Part shown: positions 1 to 7,913 of the stretch, in pieces
Layout of the letters: every line of letters begins with the position of its first letter
Position numbering within the stretch: position 1 is the first letter of the stretch
DNA from: Streptomyces antioxidans
GTDB lineage: Bacteria > Actinomycetota > Actinomycetes > Streptomycetales > Streptomycetaceae
Length of the DNA: 45,574 nucleotides
Assembly: GCF_000968685.2 (NCBI RefSeq)
Contig: NZ_LAKD02000091.1
Span: 1-45,574 of the forward strand
Reading direction: 5' to 3'
Notes under the pieces: generated by a model
The model's input: the letters and a program-made list of their open reading frames with translations, nothing else
Database searches by the model: none
What the model was told of the DNA's origin: nothing
Made by a program: the position numbers and the translations under genes

Positions 1-110
1 GGGGTGGCGCTCGTGTCCGAGTCGTCCGACGTGGTCATGGCCACCCCCGCGGCGGCGAGGACGGCGACGGGCAGCAGACGGGCGATCAGGGTGAGCGGCA
101 GAGAACGCAC
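1..110 (-). CDS. Secreted or membrane protein, N-terminal fragment cut by the window edge
   Basis: A GTG start at 110 follows a purine-rich GAAGAGAG about 7 bases upstream. The 36 visible residues begin MRSLPLTLIARLLPVAVLAAAGVA, a short basic stretch and a hydrophobic core, followed by a Ser/Thr/Asp-rich segment (TTSDDSDTSAT). This is what a Sec signal peptide or N-terminal anchor looks like. The rest of the gene lies outside the window, so neither family nor function can be given. It lies downstream of the SDR gene in the same direction, separated by 261 bases. Confidence 0.55.
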   Translation of the reverse strand, partial: MRSLPLTLIARLLPVAVLAAAGVAMTTSDDSDTSAT

Positions 111-138
111 GGCGGTCTCTCTTCGTTCGGATGCCGGT

Positions 139-178
139 GTGGGGCGGGGGCGGAACAGCGGTGGGGCGGGGGCGGAAC
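139..178. repeat. 22-bp tandem repeat, two copies
   Basis: The 18-base string GTGGGGCGGGGGCGGAAC occurs at 139-156 and again at 161-178, a period of 22 bases. It lies just upstream of the truncated gene that starts at 110, so it is in that gene's 5' region. I see no clear regulatory meaning. Confidence 0.6.
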
Positions 179-371
179 GGCGGTGGTGCAGTGGTGAAGG
201 ATGTGGCGCGGTGGGGAACGACCCTGCCATATCGAGCGGCCCTCGAACAGCCCGGGGGGTGACCCAGGGGGGCACCCGGGAACCGCTGTGCCGATGGGGT
301 GAATTGCCCGCATCCTCACATTATCTCCACAATCGGAGGGTTATCTACGACGGGTGACGTTCCCTCATCCG

Positions 372-1145
372 TCAGCCGCGGCCGATGTACGGCATGGCCG
401 TCGCCATGACCGTCGCGAACTGCACATTCGCCTCCAGGGGCAGCGACGCCATATGCCGCACCGTCCGTGCCACGTCCGCGACGTCCATCACGGGCTCGGC
501 CACCACCTCCCCGCTCGCCTGTGGCACCCCGGCGGACATCCGCTCGGTCATCTCGGTCGCCGCGTTGCCGATGTCGATCTGCCCGCAGGCGATGCCGTAC
601 CGGCGCCCGTCCAGCGACAGCGACTTGGTGAGCCCGGTGACGGCGTGCTTGGTGGCCGTGTACGCCACGCTGTCCGGCCTGGGCACATGCGCCGACAGCG
701 AGCCGTTGTTGATGATCCGTCCGCCCCGGGGCTCCTGGTCCCGCATCAGCCGGAACGCCCCCTGTGCGCACAGGAACGCCCCCGTGAGGTTGGTGTCCAC
801 GACCGACCGCCAGTCCTGGTAGGCCAGCTCCTCCAGCGGTACGCCGGGCGGGCCGAAGCTGCCCGCGTTGTTGAACAGCAGATCCAGCCGTCCGAACCGC
901 TCCCGCACCGCCGCGAAGAGCGCGTCCACCCGCCCCGGGTCGGCCACATCCGTCGGCACCACCGGGGCCTGGGAGCCGCCACCGGCCAGCCGCGCCGTCT
1001 CGGCCAGGGCCTCCTCGCGGCGCCCCGCAAGCGCCACCGACCAGCCCGACTCAAGGAGTTCGAGCGCCACGGCCCGGCCGACCCCGGAGCCCGCGCCCGT
1101 CACCACCGCCACCTTCGACACCACCGACACACGACCGTCGCTCAT
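372..1145 (-). CDS. Short-chain dehydrogenase/reductase (SDR family)
   Basis: A 257-residue classical SDR, the usual length for the family. The Rossmann cofactor motif TGAGSGVG is near residues 16-23, the NNAG motif follows near residue 90, a catalytic serine sits in NGSLSAH, and the catalytic pair is in YTATK. These enzymes are cytoplasmic NAD(P)-dependent oxidoreductases. A basic residue after the second strand (AGRREEA) favours NADP, which is an inference. The substrate cannot be told. The ATG at 1145 gives the full N-terminal strand. It is divergent from the PhoD gene, with 224 bases between the two starts. Confidence 0.93.
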   Translation of the reverse strand: MSDGRVSVVSKVAVVTGAGSGVGRAVALELLESGWSVALAGRREEALAETARLAGGGSQAPVVPTDVADPGRVDALFAAVRERFGRLDLLFNNAGSFGPPGVPLEELAYQDWRSVVDTNLTGAFLCAQGAFRLMRDQEPRGGRIINNGSLSAHVPRPDSVAYTATKHAVTGLTKSLSLDGRRYGIACGQIDIGNAATEMTERMSAGVPQASGEVVAEPVMDVADVARTVRHMASLPLEANVQFATVMATAMPYIGRG

Positions 1146-1221
1146 GGCGCCGCAGCGTACGCCACGTCAGTTCGCCGTGCCGAGACGTCGATTCGCGGTA
1201 AAGATCCCTTCCGGCAACGGA

Positions 1222-1254
1222 CCTCACCGAGCGGTCATATCAATGTCGTGTGCA
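1222..1254 (+). promoter_or_regulatory. Candidate Pho box upstream of phoD
   Basis: Three consecutive 11-base units, CCTCACCGAGC, GGTCATATCAA and TGTCGTGTGCA, resemble the PhoP direct-repeat unit of Streptomyces (G[T/G]TCAYYYR[G/C]). The first two fit and the third is weak. Phosphatase genes of the phoD type are classic PhoR-PhoP targets. The assignment rests on this partial match plus gene identity. Confidence 0.35.
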
Positions 1255-1300
1255 CGCAAACGCCCGGCCGTCCCCCGACACTCCAATTCCCCTGACGCCA

Positions 1301-1330
1301 CGCGCAGGCACGCGCAGGCACGCGCAGGAA
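1301..1330. repeat. 10-bp tandem repeat in the phoD leader
   Basis: CGCGCAGGCA occurs twice and a third time as CGCGCAGGAA, back to back. The array ends about 40 bases before the phoD start codon, so it should lie in the 5' leader. Confidence 0.7.
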
Positions 1331-1369
1331 TGCCGCGCGCCAGGGACGCCACGAGCCAGGGGAGAGCAC

Positions 1370-2992
1370 ATGGCACACGACTCGCACCAGCGCGCCATAC
1401 GAGCCGCGGCCGCACAGCTGGGACGCCGCCGCTTCCTCACCGTGACGGGGGCCGCCGCCGCGCTCGCCTTCACCACCAACCTGCCCAGCGCCCACGCCGC
1501 GCAGGCGACGCCGCACGCGCTCGCCGACAACCCCTTCACCCTCGGCGTGGCCTCCGGCGACCCGCTGCCCGGCGCCGTCGTGCTGTGGACCAGGCTGGCG
1601 CCCCGCCCCTATGAGCCGGGCAACGGGCTGCCGGAAACGGGCACCGTGAAGGTCGAGTGGGAGATCGCCCGCGACGAGAGGTTCCAGCGCGTCGCCCGCC
1701 GGGGAACCACCACCGCGCACGCCGAGTTCAACTACACCGTGCACGTGGACGCCACGGGGCTCGAACCGGGCCGCGTCTACTGGTACCGCTTCAGGGCCGG
1801 GAGCTGGACCAGCCCGGTCGGCCGCACCCGCACCACCCCCGCCCAGGGAGCCGAGGTCCAGGAGGTCCGCTTCGGCCTGGTGTCCTGCCAGGCATACCAC
1901 GACGGCTACTTCACCGCCTACCGCCACCTGGCGCAGGAGGACCTGGACGCCGTCTTCCACGTGGGCGACTACCAGTACGAGTACGCGGTCAGCGCCGCGG
2001 GCGGCGCCCGCGGCTACACCGACCGCACCCTCCCCGCCCACTTCAACACCGAGACCATGACGCTCGGGGACTACCGGCTGCGCTACGCGCTCTACAAGTC
2101 CGACGAGGACCTCCAGGCCGCCCACGCCGCCTTCCCCTGGTACGTCACCTGGGACGACCACGAGACCGAGAACAACTACGCGGGCGACATCGACGAGAAC
2201 GGCAGCCCCTCGGACGAGTTCCTGGTCCGCCGGGCCGCCGCCTACCGCGCGTACTGGGAGAACATGCCGCTGCGGATGCCCCAGCGGCCGAGCGGCGCCG
2301 ACATGCGGCTCTACCGCCGCTTCCACTACGGCGAGCTGGCCCAGTTCGACATCCTCGACACTCGCCAGTACCGCTCCAACCAGGCGTACGGCGACGGCTG
2401 GCAGTACCCGGGGCCGGAGTCCGGGGACCCCTCGCGCACCCTCACCGGCGCCGCCCAGGAGCGCTGGCTGCTCGACGGCTTCCAGCGCTCCACCGCCACC
2501 TGGAACGTGCTGCCGCAGCAGGTCACCTTCTCCCAGCGGAAGAACACCACGGCCGCGCGCTCCAAGCTCTCCATGGACTCCTGGGACGGCTACCCCGCCT
2601 CCCGGGAGCGGATCCTGGCCGGTGTCGAGAAGGCGGGCCTGGCCAACTTCGTCGTCCTGACCGGCGATGTCCATGTGCACTACGCCTTCGACATCAAGAA
2701 GGACTTCGACGACCCGGGCTCCCGGACCCTGGGCGTGGAGTTCGTCGGCACCTCCGTCAGCAGCGGCCAGGACGGCGCCGACAAGCCCGACAACTGGGGC
2801 ACGTACATGGCCGCCAACCCGCATATGAAGTTCTACAACGGCCGGCGCGGCTATGTGACGGTCTCACTGGACGAGGAGCGGGCACGGGCCGACTACAAGA
2901 CGGTCTCCGCGGTCACGACCCAGGGCGCGCCGCTCACCACGGCGGCGTCGTTCGTCAGCGAGGCCGGGAACCCCGGCCTGAAGCAGGTCTGA
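1370..2992 (+). CDS. phoD: PhoD-family alkaline phosphatase/phosphodiesterase, Tat-exported
   Basis: A 540-residue secreted metallophosphatase that releases phosphate from phosphomonoesters or diesters outside the cell. The start at 1370 is preceded by GGGGAGA and puts a Tat signal (RRRFLTVTG, then a hydrophobic stretch ending AHA) at residues 20-45. The N-terminal PhoD domain follows (FTLGVASGDPLPGAVVLWTR), then the metallophosphatase domain with VGDYQYEY, WDDHETENNY and LTGDVHVHYA as metal-binding segments. Length agrees with Streptomyces PhoD. An upstream in-frame start would put extra residues before the Tat signal and lacks a good ribosome site. A candidate Pho box lies about 115 bases upstream, so phosphate-starvation control is likely but inferred. 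Confidence 0.95.
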   Translation: MAHDSHQRAIRAAAAQLGRRRFLTVTGAAAALAFTTNLPSAHAAQATPHALADNPFTLGVASGDPLPGAVVLWTRLAPRPYEPGNGLPETGTVKVEWEIARDERFQRVARRGTTTAHAEFNYTVHVDATGLEPGRVYWYRFRAGSWTSPVGRTRTTPAQGAEVQEVRFGLVSCQAYHDGYFTAYRHLAQEDLDAVFHVGDYQYEYAVSAAGGARGYTDRTLPAHFNTETMTLGDYRLRYALYKSDEDLQAAHAAFPWYVTWDDHETENNYAGDIDENGSPSDEFLVRRAAAYRAYWENMPLRMPQRPSGADMRLYRRFHYGELAQFDILDTRQYRSNQAYGDGWQYPGPESGDPSRTLTGAAQERWLLDGFQRSTATWNVLPQQVTFSQRKNTTAARSKLSMDSWDGYPASRERILAGVEKAGLANFVVLTGDVHVHYAFDIKKDFDDPGSRTLGVEFVGTSVSSGQDGADKPDNWGTYMAANPHMKFYNGRRGYVTVSLDEERARADYKTVSAVTTQGAPLTTAASFVSEAGNPGLKQV

Positions 2993-3084
2993 CGGCGGGG
3001 CGGGCCCGGCGCGCACGTCTGAAGCGGGCGGGCCCGGCGCGCATGCCCGAGCCGGGCGGGCCCGGCGCGCACGCCCTAGCCGGG
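2987..3084. repeat. 28-30-bp tandem repeat spanning the phoD stop codon
   Basis: Units at 2987-3016, 3017-3044 and 3045-3072 share GGGCGGGCCCGGCGCGCA. A partial fourth unit starts at 3073. The first unit contains the phoD TGA, and the second repeats GTCTGA, so the last bases of the gene including its stop are duplicated downstream. Confidence 0.8.
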
Positions 3085-3092
3085 CCCGCCCG
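3053..3092. terminator. Bidirectional terminator between phoD and the oxidoreductase gene
   Basis: CGGGCGGGCCCGGC (3053-3066) pairs with GCCGGGCCCGCCCG (3079-3092), a 14-bp stem with a 12-base loop. An alternative perfect 16-bp pairing joins 3023-3038 to 3079-3094. It lies between two convergent genes and abuts the stop codon of the minus-strand gene. There is no U tract, which is common for Streptomyces terminators. Confidence 0.7.
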
Positions 3093-3093
3093 C

Positions 3094-4161
3094 TCATCCC
3101 TCGCCCTCGCCCTCGCCCGCGGCCGTTGCTGTTGCTGTTGCTGTTGCCGCCGCCACACCCGCGTCCTCGCCCGGATACCGCACCCCCAGCCGCTCCCGCG
3201 CCGCGTCCAGCGTCCGCATCACCGCCAGCGTGCCGTCCAGCGGCACCAGCGGGGACTCCGTCTCGCCCGCGCGCAGCGCCCGCATCACCTCGGCCGCCTC
3301 CCGCTGGTAGCCGCTCATCCCGTCCACCGCCGTGATCTCCTCCGGATCCCGGCCCGGCCGGTGCAGCACAAAGCGCTCCGGGTGGAAGAAGCCGCGCGGG
3401 AACTCGATCCGCCCCGCCGTGCCCGTCACCGCCGCCGTCAGCGGCGTATCGGCGGTGATCGAGCAGGAGAGCAGTGCCACCGCCCCGCTGTTCCAGCCCA
3501 GCGCCAGGCCCGTGTTCACATCCACGCCCTCGGGGGAGAGCCGCCCCACCGCCCGCACCTCGTCCGGCTCACCGAGCACCAGCTGGGCCAAGGAGACCGG
3601 ATAGACGCCGAGGTCCAGCAGGGCGCCGCCGCCCAGCGCCGGATCGCGCAGCCGGTGGTCCGGTTCGAACGGGCCGGGCAGCCCGAAGTCCGCGTGGACC
3701 GCCCGCACCTCACCGATCGCACCGTCGTGGATCAGCTCGGTCATCCGGCGTACCACCGGATCGCAGTACGTCCACATCGCCTCCATCAGGAAGCGGCCCC
3801 GGGCCCGGGCGAGGCCCACCAGCTCCCCGGCCTCGCGGACATTGAGCGTGAACGGCTTCTCGCACAGCACCGCACGCCCCGCCTCCAGACACAGCCCGGC
3901 CGAGGCCCGATGGGCCGAGTGCGGGGTGGCGACATAGATCACATCGATGTCGTCATCGGCGGCCAGCTCCTTCCAGCCGCCGTAGGCGCGGGGTATCCCG
4001 AACCGCTCCGCGAACCGCTTCGCCGACTCAGGCCGGCGCGAGCCGACCGCGATGACCTGCGCGTCCGTCATCTCCAGCAGATCCGTGACGAACGAGGCGG
4101 CGATCCCGCCGGTCGCCAGAATCCCCCACCGCACGGTGTCCGAACCGCTCGTCCCGGCCAT
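3094..4161 (-). CDS. Gfo/Idh/MocA-family NAD(P)-dependent oxidoreductase
   Basis: A cytoplasmic oxidoreductase of 355 residues acting on a sugar, inositol or similar polyol. The N-terminal Rossmann domain starts with VRWGILATGGIAASF. The family signature CEKPF follows near residues 98-102 with the substrate-domain lysine. The C-terminal mixed sheet domain includes GGGALLDLGVYP, typical of these proteins. The ATG at 4161 has AGGGGG upstream. The C-terminus ends in a low-complexity tail of alternating Ala/Thr then Gly/Glu, encoded by hexanucleotide repeats (3104-3148). The gene is divergent from the efflux gene at 4253, with 91 bases between them. The substrate is unknown. Confidence 0.9.
   Translation of the reverse strand: MAGTSGSDTVRWGILATGGIAASFVTDLLEMTDAQVIAVGSRRPESAKRFAERFGIPRAYGGWKELAADDDIDVIYVATPHSAHRASAGLCLEAGRAVLCEKPFTLNVREAGELVGLARARGRFLMEAMWTYCDPVVRRMTELIHDGAIGEVRAVHADFGLPGPFEPDHRLRDPALGGGALLDLGVYPVSLAQLVLGEPDEVRAVGRLSPEGVDVNTGLALGWNSGAVALLSCSITADTPLTAAVTGTAGRIEFPRGFFHPERFVLHRPGRDPEEITAVDGMSGYQREAAEVMRALRAGETESPLVPLDGTLAVMRTLDAARERLGVRYPGEDAGVAAATATATATAAGEGEGEG
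3104..3148. repeat. Hexanucleotide microsatellites at the 3' end of the oxidoreductase gene
   Basis: On the plus strand a CTCGCC-type run is followed by four GTTGCT/C units at 3125-3148. Read on the minus strand they encode the Ala-Thr and Gly-Glu tail of the Gfo/Idh/MocA protein. The period is six, so copy changes keep the frame. Confidence 0.75.
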
Positions 4162-4252
4162 TCCGGCCCCCTTTCCCCCTGTCCCCAGAGGTTCGAGTCC
4201 CTTCGAATCGCTGAGAGCATAGGAACGTCTCAACGACTCATGGAAGGTACGC

Positions 4253-5584
4253 ATGCAGCAGCCCGGCCAACCGGCCGCCGCTCCCACCCGGGCCGACCTG
4301 CCCGGAACCCCGTCCCCCGAAGCCTCCCGCGCCTCCGCTGCCGCCCCTCCCGGGCTCACCGCGCAGCGCCGTACGAGCCTCCTCGTCACCCTGATACTCG
4401 GCGGGCTCACCGCCCTCCCGGCGCTGTCCATGGACATGTACCTCCCGGCCCTGCCGGAGGTCACCGACGCGCTCCACAGCTCGGCCGCCACCGCCCAGCT
4501 CACCCTCACCGCCTGCCTGATGGGCATGGCGCTCGGGCAGCTCGTCGTCGGCCCGATGAGCGACCGCTGGGGGCGCCGCCGTCCGCTGCTCATCGGCATG
4601 GTGGTCTACGTCATCGCCACCGCCGTCTGCGCCCTGGCCCCCACCGCCGGGCTGCTCATCGGCTTCCGGCTGCTCCAGGGGCTCGCGGGCTCGGCCGGGA
4701 TCGTGATCGCCCGCGCCGTCGTCCGGGACCTCTACGACGGCGTCGCGATGGCCCGGTTCTTCTCCACCCTGATGCTGATCTCCGGCGTGGCGCCCATCGC
4801 GGCCCCGCTCATCGGCGGCCAGATCCTCCGCTTCACCGACTGGCGCGGGGTGTTCGTGGTGCTCACCGTGATCGGCGCGCTGCTCACCCTCGTGGTCTGG
4901 CGGCGGCTGGGCGAGACGCTGCCGCCAGAGCGGCGCCATGAGGGCGGGCTCGGCCAGGCCCTGCGCACCATGCGCGGGCTGCTCGCCGACCGCGTCTTCA
5001 CCGGCTATGTGCTCGCGGGCGGCTTCGCCTTCGCGGCGCTCTTCGCCTATGTCTCCGGTTCGTCCTTCGTCGTCCAGGAGATCTACGGCGCCTCGCCGCA
5101 GACCTTCAGCCTGCTCTTCGGGCTGAACTCGATCGGTCTCGTGGCCACCGGTCAGCTCAACGGCCGGGTGCTGGTGGGCCGGGTCAGCATGGACAGGGTG
5201 CTGGCCGTGGGGCTGGTCGTGATCACCGTCGCGGCGGGCACGCTGCTCGTGCTGGCCTCCGGGGTGTTCGGGAAGGCCGGTCTGGTCCCGGTGGCGGGGA
5301 GCCTGTTCGTGCTGATGTCCGCGATGGGCCTGGCCATGCCGAACACCAACGCCCAGGCCCTGAACCGCACCCCGCACGCCGCCGGTTCCGCCTCCGCGCT
5401 GCTCGGCACCTCCACCTTCCTGCTGGGCGCGGTCGCCTCCCCGCTGGTGGGGATCGCGGGCGAGACCACGGCGGTGCCGATGGCCGTCGTCCAGCTGGTC
5501 TGCGCGCTCGCGGCGATGGCCTGCTTCATGGGACTCTGCCGTCCGTGGCAGCGACGTACGAATCGACGCGTGACCGTGGTCTGA
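4253..5584 (+). CDS. MFS drug efflux transporter, Bcr/CflA type
   Basis: A 443-residue inner-membrane antiporter with about 12 hydrophobic segments, expected to expel a drug or small metabolite by proton exchange. After a 40-residue Pro/Ala-rich tail, helix 1 begins near LLVTLILGGLTALPALSMDMYLPALPEV, the start typical of Bcr/CflA proteins. Loop 2-3 carries the MFS motif A (GPMSDRWGRRRP). Helix 5 has GVAPIAAPLIGG, the antiporter-type motif C region. The ATG at 4253 follows GGAAGG. Its last 40 bases overlap the start assigned to the serine hydrolase, so the two are probably co-transcribed. The real substrate cannot be read from sequence. Confidence 0.9.
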   Translation: MQQPGQPAAAPTRADLPGTPSPEASRASAAAPPGLTAQRRTSLLVTLILGGLTALPALSMDMYLPALPEVTDALHSSAATAQLTLTACLMGMALGQLVVGPMSDRWGRRRPLLIGMVVYVIATAVCALAPTAGLLIGFRLLQGLAGSAGIVIARAVVRDLYDGVAMARFFSTLMLISGVAPIAAPLIGGQILRFTDWRGVFVVLTVIGALLTLVVWRRLGETLPPERRHEGGLGQALRTMRGLLADRVFTGYVLAGGFAFAALFAYVSGSSFVVQEIYGASPQTFSLLFGLNSIGLVATGQLNGRVLVGRVSMDRVLAVGLVVITVAAGTLLVLASGVFGKAGLVPVAGSLFVLMSAMGLAMPNTNAQALNRTPHAAGSASALLGTSTFLLGAVASPLVGIAGETTAVPMAVVQLVCALAAMACFMGLCRPWQRRTNRRVTVV

Positions 5585-6654
5585 CCCGGCTCCTGGAGAC
5601 CGTGAGGGCGCTTCCCGAGGGGGAGCGCCCTTGGTGCGCCGGGGTGGCGCTGGCCGCCGGGACCGCCTCCGGCCCGCTGGCCGAGGAGTGCTCCGGCTGG
5701 GCGGTGCGCTACGCGGCGTACGACGAGCGGACCGACCGGGGCGTGGAGCTGCCGCGCGAGCGGTGGGTGCCGGTGCGCTCCGACACCGTCTTCGACCTCG
5801 CCTCGCTCACCAAGCTGTGCACCACGATCGTGGCGCTGCGGGCCGTCGAGCGCGGGCTGATCGCGCTGGACGGGCCGGTGGCCGGGTACGCCCCGGAGTG
5901 CACGGCCGCCGCCGAGCACGGCATCACGGTACGGCAGCTGCTCACCCACACCTCCGGGCTGATCCCCGAACTGCCGCTGTACGAGTACGGGGAGGACGGC
6001 CGGGAGCGGGCGCTGGCCCGGCTCGCGGCCGAGCCCCCGGCCACCCCGCCCGGCACCGCCCGCCGCTACTCCGATCTCAACTTCCTGCTGCTCCAGCGCG
6101 TCCTGGAGCGGTCGGCCGGGCAGCCGCTCGACCGGCTCGTCCGGGAGGCGGTCACCGGCCCGCTGGGCATGGCGGACACCCGCTTCAACCCGCCCGCCTC
6201 CTGGCGGCCCAGGACCGCGGCCACCGAGGACCAGCGGCGGCCCTGGGGCAAGCTGGACCGGGAGATGCTGCGGGGCGTGGTGCACGACGAGAACGCCTGG
6301 GCGCTGGGCGGGGTCGCGGGACACGCCGGACTCTTCTCCACGGCCGCAGACCTCGCCGCCCTGTGCCGTGCCCTGCTGACCGGCGGCGGACCCGTACTGT
6401 CGCCGGAGTCCACCGAACTGATGCTGACCGCACCGGGCCTTGGCTTCGAGGTCGACCAGCCGTGGTTCATGGGCGAGCTGGCGGGCCGGGGCGCCGCGGG
6501 GCACACCGGCTTCACCGGCACCAGCCTGGTGGTGGACCGGGCCCGCGGGGCCTATCTGGTACTCCTCGCCACGACCGTGCATCCACGCCGCCGCCCAGGC
6601 GACAGCACCCCCCGTGCCGAGGCGGCCACGGCACTGGCCCGCGCCCTGCGCTGA
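5545..6654 (+). CDS. Serine hydrolase of the beta-lactamase/penicillin-binding protein-like family
   Basis: A 369-residue esterase or peptidase-like protein of the class C beta-lactamase fold. The nucleophile motif SxxK is S87-L-T-K90 (in FDLASLTK). The second motif reads YSD near residue 174 (RYSDLNF), as in EstB-like esterases, where true class C enzymes have YxN. The third motif is HTG in GHTGFTG near residue 325. There is no signal peptide, so it is probably cytoplasmic. The GTG at 5545 overlaps the efflux gene by 40 bases. An in-frame GTG at 5602 would remove the overlap but has its purine stretch too close. The substrate is unknown. Confidence 0.88.
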   Translation: MAATYESTRDRGLTRLLETVRALPEGERPWCAGVALAAGTASGPLAEECSGWAVRYAAYDERTDRGVELPRERWVPVRSDTVFDLASLTKLCTTIVALRAVERGLIALDGPVAGYAPECTAAAEHGITVRQLLTHTSGLIPELPLYEYGEDGRERALARLAAEPPATPPGTARRYSDLNFLLLQRVLERSAGQPLDRLVREAVTGPLGMADTRFNPPASWRPRTAATEDQRRPWGKLDREMLRGVVHDENAWALGGVAGHAGLFSTAADLAALCRALLTGGGPVLSPESTELMLTAPGLGFEVDQPWFMGELAGRGAAGHTGFTGTSLVVDRARGAYLVLLATTVHPRRRPGDSTPRAEAATALARALR

Positions 6655-6697
6655 CCCGGCCGCACCGAGCAGCGGATGTCCCGCCCGCAGCGGGCCG

Positions 6698-6718
6698 TTC
6701 CCCTCCCCGCCCCTTCCC
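6698..6718 (+). repeat. Dispersed 21-bp C/T-rich element, copy 1
   Basis: A 21-base core beginning TTCCCCTCCCC and ending CCCCTTCCC. The identical core recurs at 16801-16821 (reverse orientation), 38047-38067 and 45417-45437. This copy lies 44 bases after the serine hydrolase stop codon and is followed by a strong hairpin. Confidence 0.8.
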
Positions 6719-6724
6719 ACGGCC

Positions 6725-6796
6725 TCGATATGCGGCTCCGCCGCCTGGTGGGGCTCCGCCCCAGACCCCGGGTCCAGTGGCGGAGCCGCACATCGA
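6725..6796. terminator. Long hairpin terminator between convergent genes
   Basis: TCGATATGCGGCTCCGCC (6725-6742) pairs with GGCGGAGCCGCACATCGA (6779-6796), 18 bp with one mismatch. The loop itself contains GGGGCTCCGCCCC, a second small hairpin. It sits between the serine hydrolase (plus) and the Rsm22-like gene (minus), so it can serve both. Confidence 0.75.
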
Positions 6797-6814
6797 GACG
6801 GCACCGCGGAGCGC

Positions 6815-7843
6815 TCAGCCGGGCGGTCTCTCCTCGGGGGGCCAGGTGTCGCCCCAGGCGACATCTCGGGCTGCCCGGTACAGCGGTCCCTGGCGCTTGG
6901 TCACCGTGGTGCGGGCCAGCCCCTCCTCGGGGGTGCACAGGTCCAGCAGTACCTGGCCCTTGCGGATCTGGGGACGGCGCACCACCCGCGCCCCGGCGGG
7001 CGGGGCGTCGAAGCGCACGGCCGCGACATAGCTGAACTTCTCGTCCTCGTACGGCAGCGAACCGCCCTTGACCCGCCGGTGGAGGGAGGAGCGGCGGACC
7101 CGGGTGGCGAAGTGGCACCAGTCGGTGCCGGGCTCGATCGGGCAGGGCGCGCCGTGCGGGCAGGGGGCGACGATCCGCAGCCCCGCCGCCAGCAGCCGGT
7201 CCCTGGCCTCGCGGATCCGCAGATAGCCGTCCGGGGTGCCCGGTTCGACCAGCACCACGGCCCGCGCCGTGCGCGCCGCCTCGGCCACGACGGCGCGCTG
7301 GTCGGCCTCGGTCAGCTCGCCCAGCACATAGCTGGCGGTGACCAGGTCCGTTCCGTCCGGCAGCGCAAGGCCGTCGCCGATGGCCCGGCGCTGCCAGCCG
7401 GCGGTGCGCAGCGCCTCGGAGGGCGCCCGCCGGGCCAGCTCGCGGCCGAGGGCCAGCGCGGGCTCGGCCCAGTCCAGGACCGTGGTGGTGTGCCCGGCCC
7501 GCGGCCAGGCGGCGGCCACCGCCCAACTGGCCGCGCCCGTACCGCCGCCGATGTCGACATGCGCCGCCGGGGCCCAGCCGGGCGTACGGGCGCGGAAGGC
7601 GTCGAGGGCCGCGCGCACGGCCTCGAAGGTCGCGGGCATCCGGTACGCGGCGTACGCGGCGACGTCGGATCGGTCGCGCAGCACGGGCGCGTCGGTCGGG
7701 GTACGCCCCCGGTAGTGGCCGATCAGCCGGTCGACCGCCTGGGCCGCCCGGCGGGGCGGCAGACCGTCGAGGAGCCCGGCGAGCGCGGTGTGCGGCGTCT
7801 CATCGGCGGGGGCGTCGGCAGGTGCGGCGTCGGCGGCGTGCAT
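6815..7843 (-). CDS. Rsm22-family methyltransferase-like protein (ribosomal small subunit associated)
   Basis: A 342-residue protein with a SAM-binding motif DIGGGTGAASWA near residues 95-106 and the conserved C-terminal features of the Rsm22/METTL17 family. These include CPHGAPCP, a third Cys in DWCHF, then RRSSLHRRVKGG, DEKFSYVA and a fourth Cys in LLDLCTPEEG. Mitochondrial members help assemble the small ribosomal subunit and carry an iron-sulfur cluster. Whether this bacterial protein does either is inference. The ATG at 7841-7843 has AGGAT upstream. It follows the GDPD gene in the same direction, 70 bases downstream. The name of the family is fairly certain, the activity is not. Confidence 0.85.
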   Translation of the reverse strand: MHAADAAPADAPADETPHTALAGLLDGLPPRRAAQAVDRLIGHYRGRTPTDAPVLRDRSDVAAYAAYRMPATFEAVRAALDAFRARTPGWAPAAHVDIGGGTGAASWAVAAAWPRAGHTTTVLDWAEPALALGRELARRAPSEALRTAGWQRRAIGDGLALPDGTDLVTASYVLGELTEADQRAVVAEAARTARAVVLVEPGTPDGYLRIREARDRLLAAGLRIVAPCPHGAPCPIEPGTDWCHFATRVRRSSLHRRVKGGSLPYEDEKFSYVAAVRFDAPPAGARVVRRPQIRKGQVLLDLCTPEEGLARTTVTKRQGPLYRAARDVAWGDTWPPEERPPG

Positions 7844-7913
7844 CCGGGAAATCCTACCGGCGGGAGCCGGACCGGTGGTCGGTCCTGCTCGGCTCGCCGG
7901 CGGCGGCTGGCGT

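Noticed and set aside
1170..1200. Second possible Pho box (GTTCGCC and ATTCGCG)
   Set aside because: The two units are 21 bases apart, not 22, and the middle unit does not fit the pattern.
4190..4215. tRNA-like T-arm (GGTTCGAGTCCC) that might mark a tRNA or an attachment site
   Set aside because: Only two base pairs flank the loop-like string, there is no acceptor or anticodon arm, and no integrase is nearby.
1657..4941. Plus-strand frame of 1094 residues across phoD, the oxidoreductase and the MFS gene
   Set aside because: It crosses three real genes in the wrong frame or strand and is extremely Arg/Pro/Gly-rich, as expected for a GC-rich shadow.
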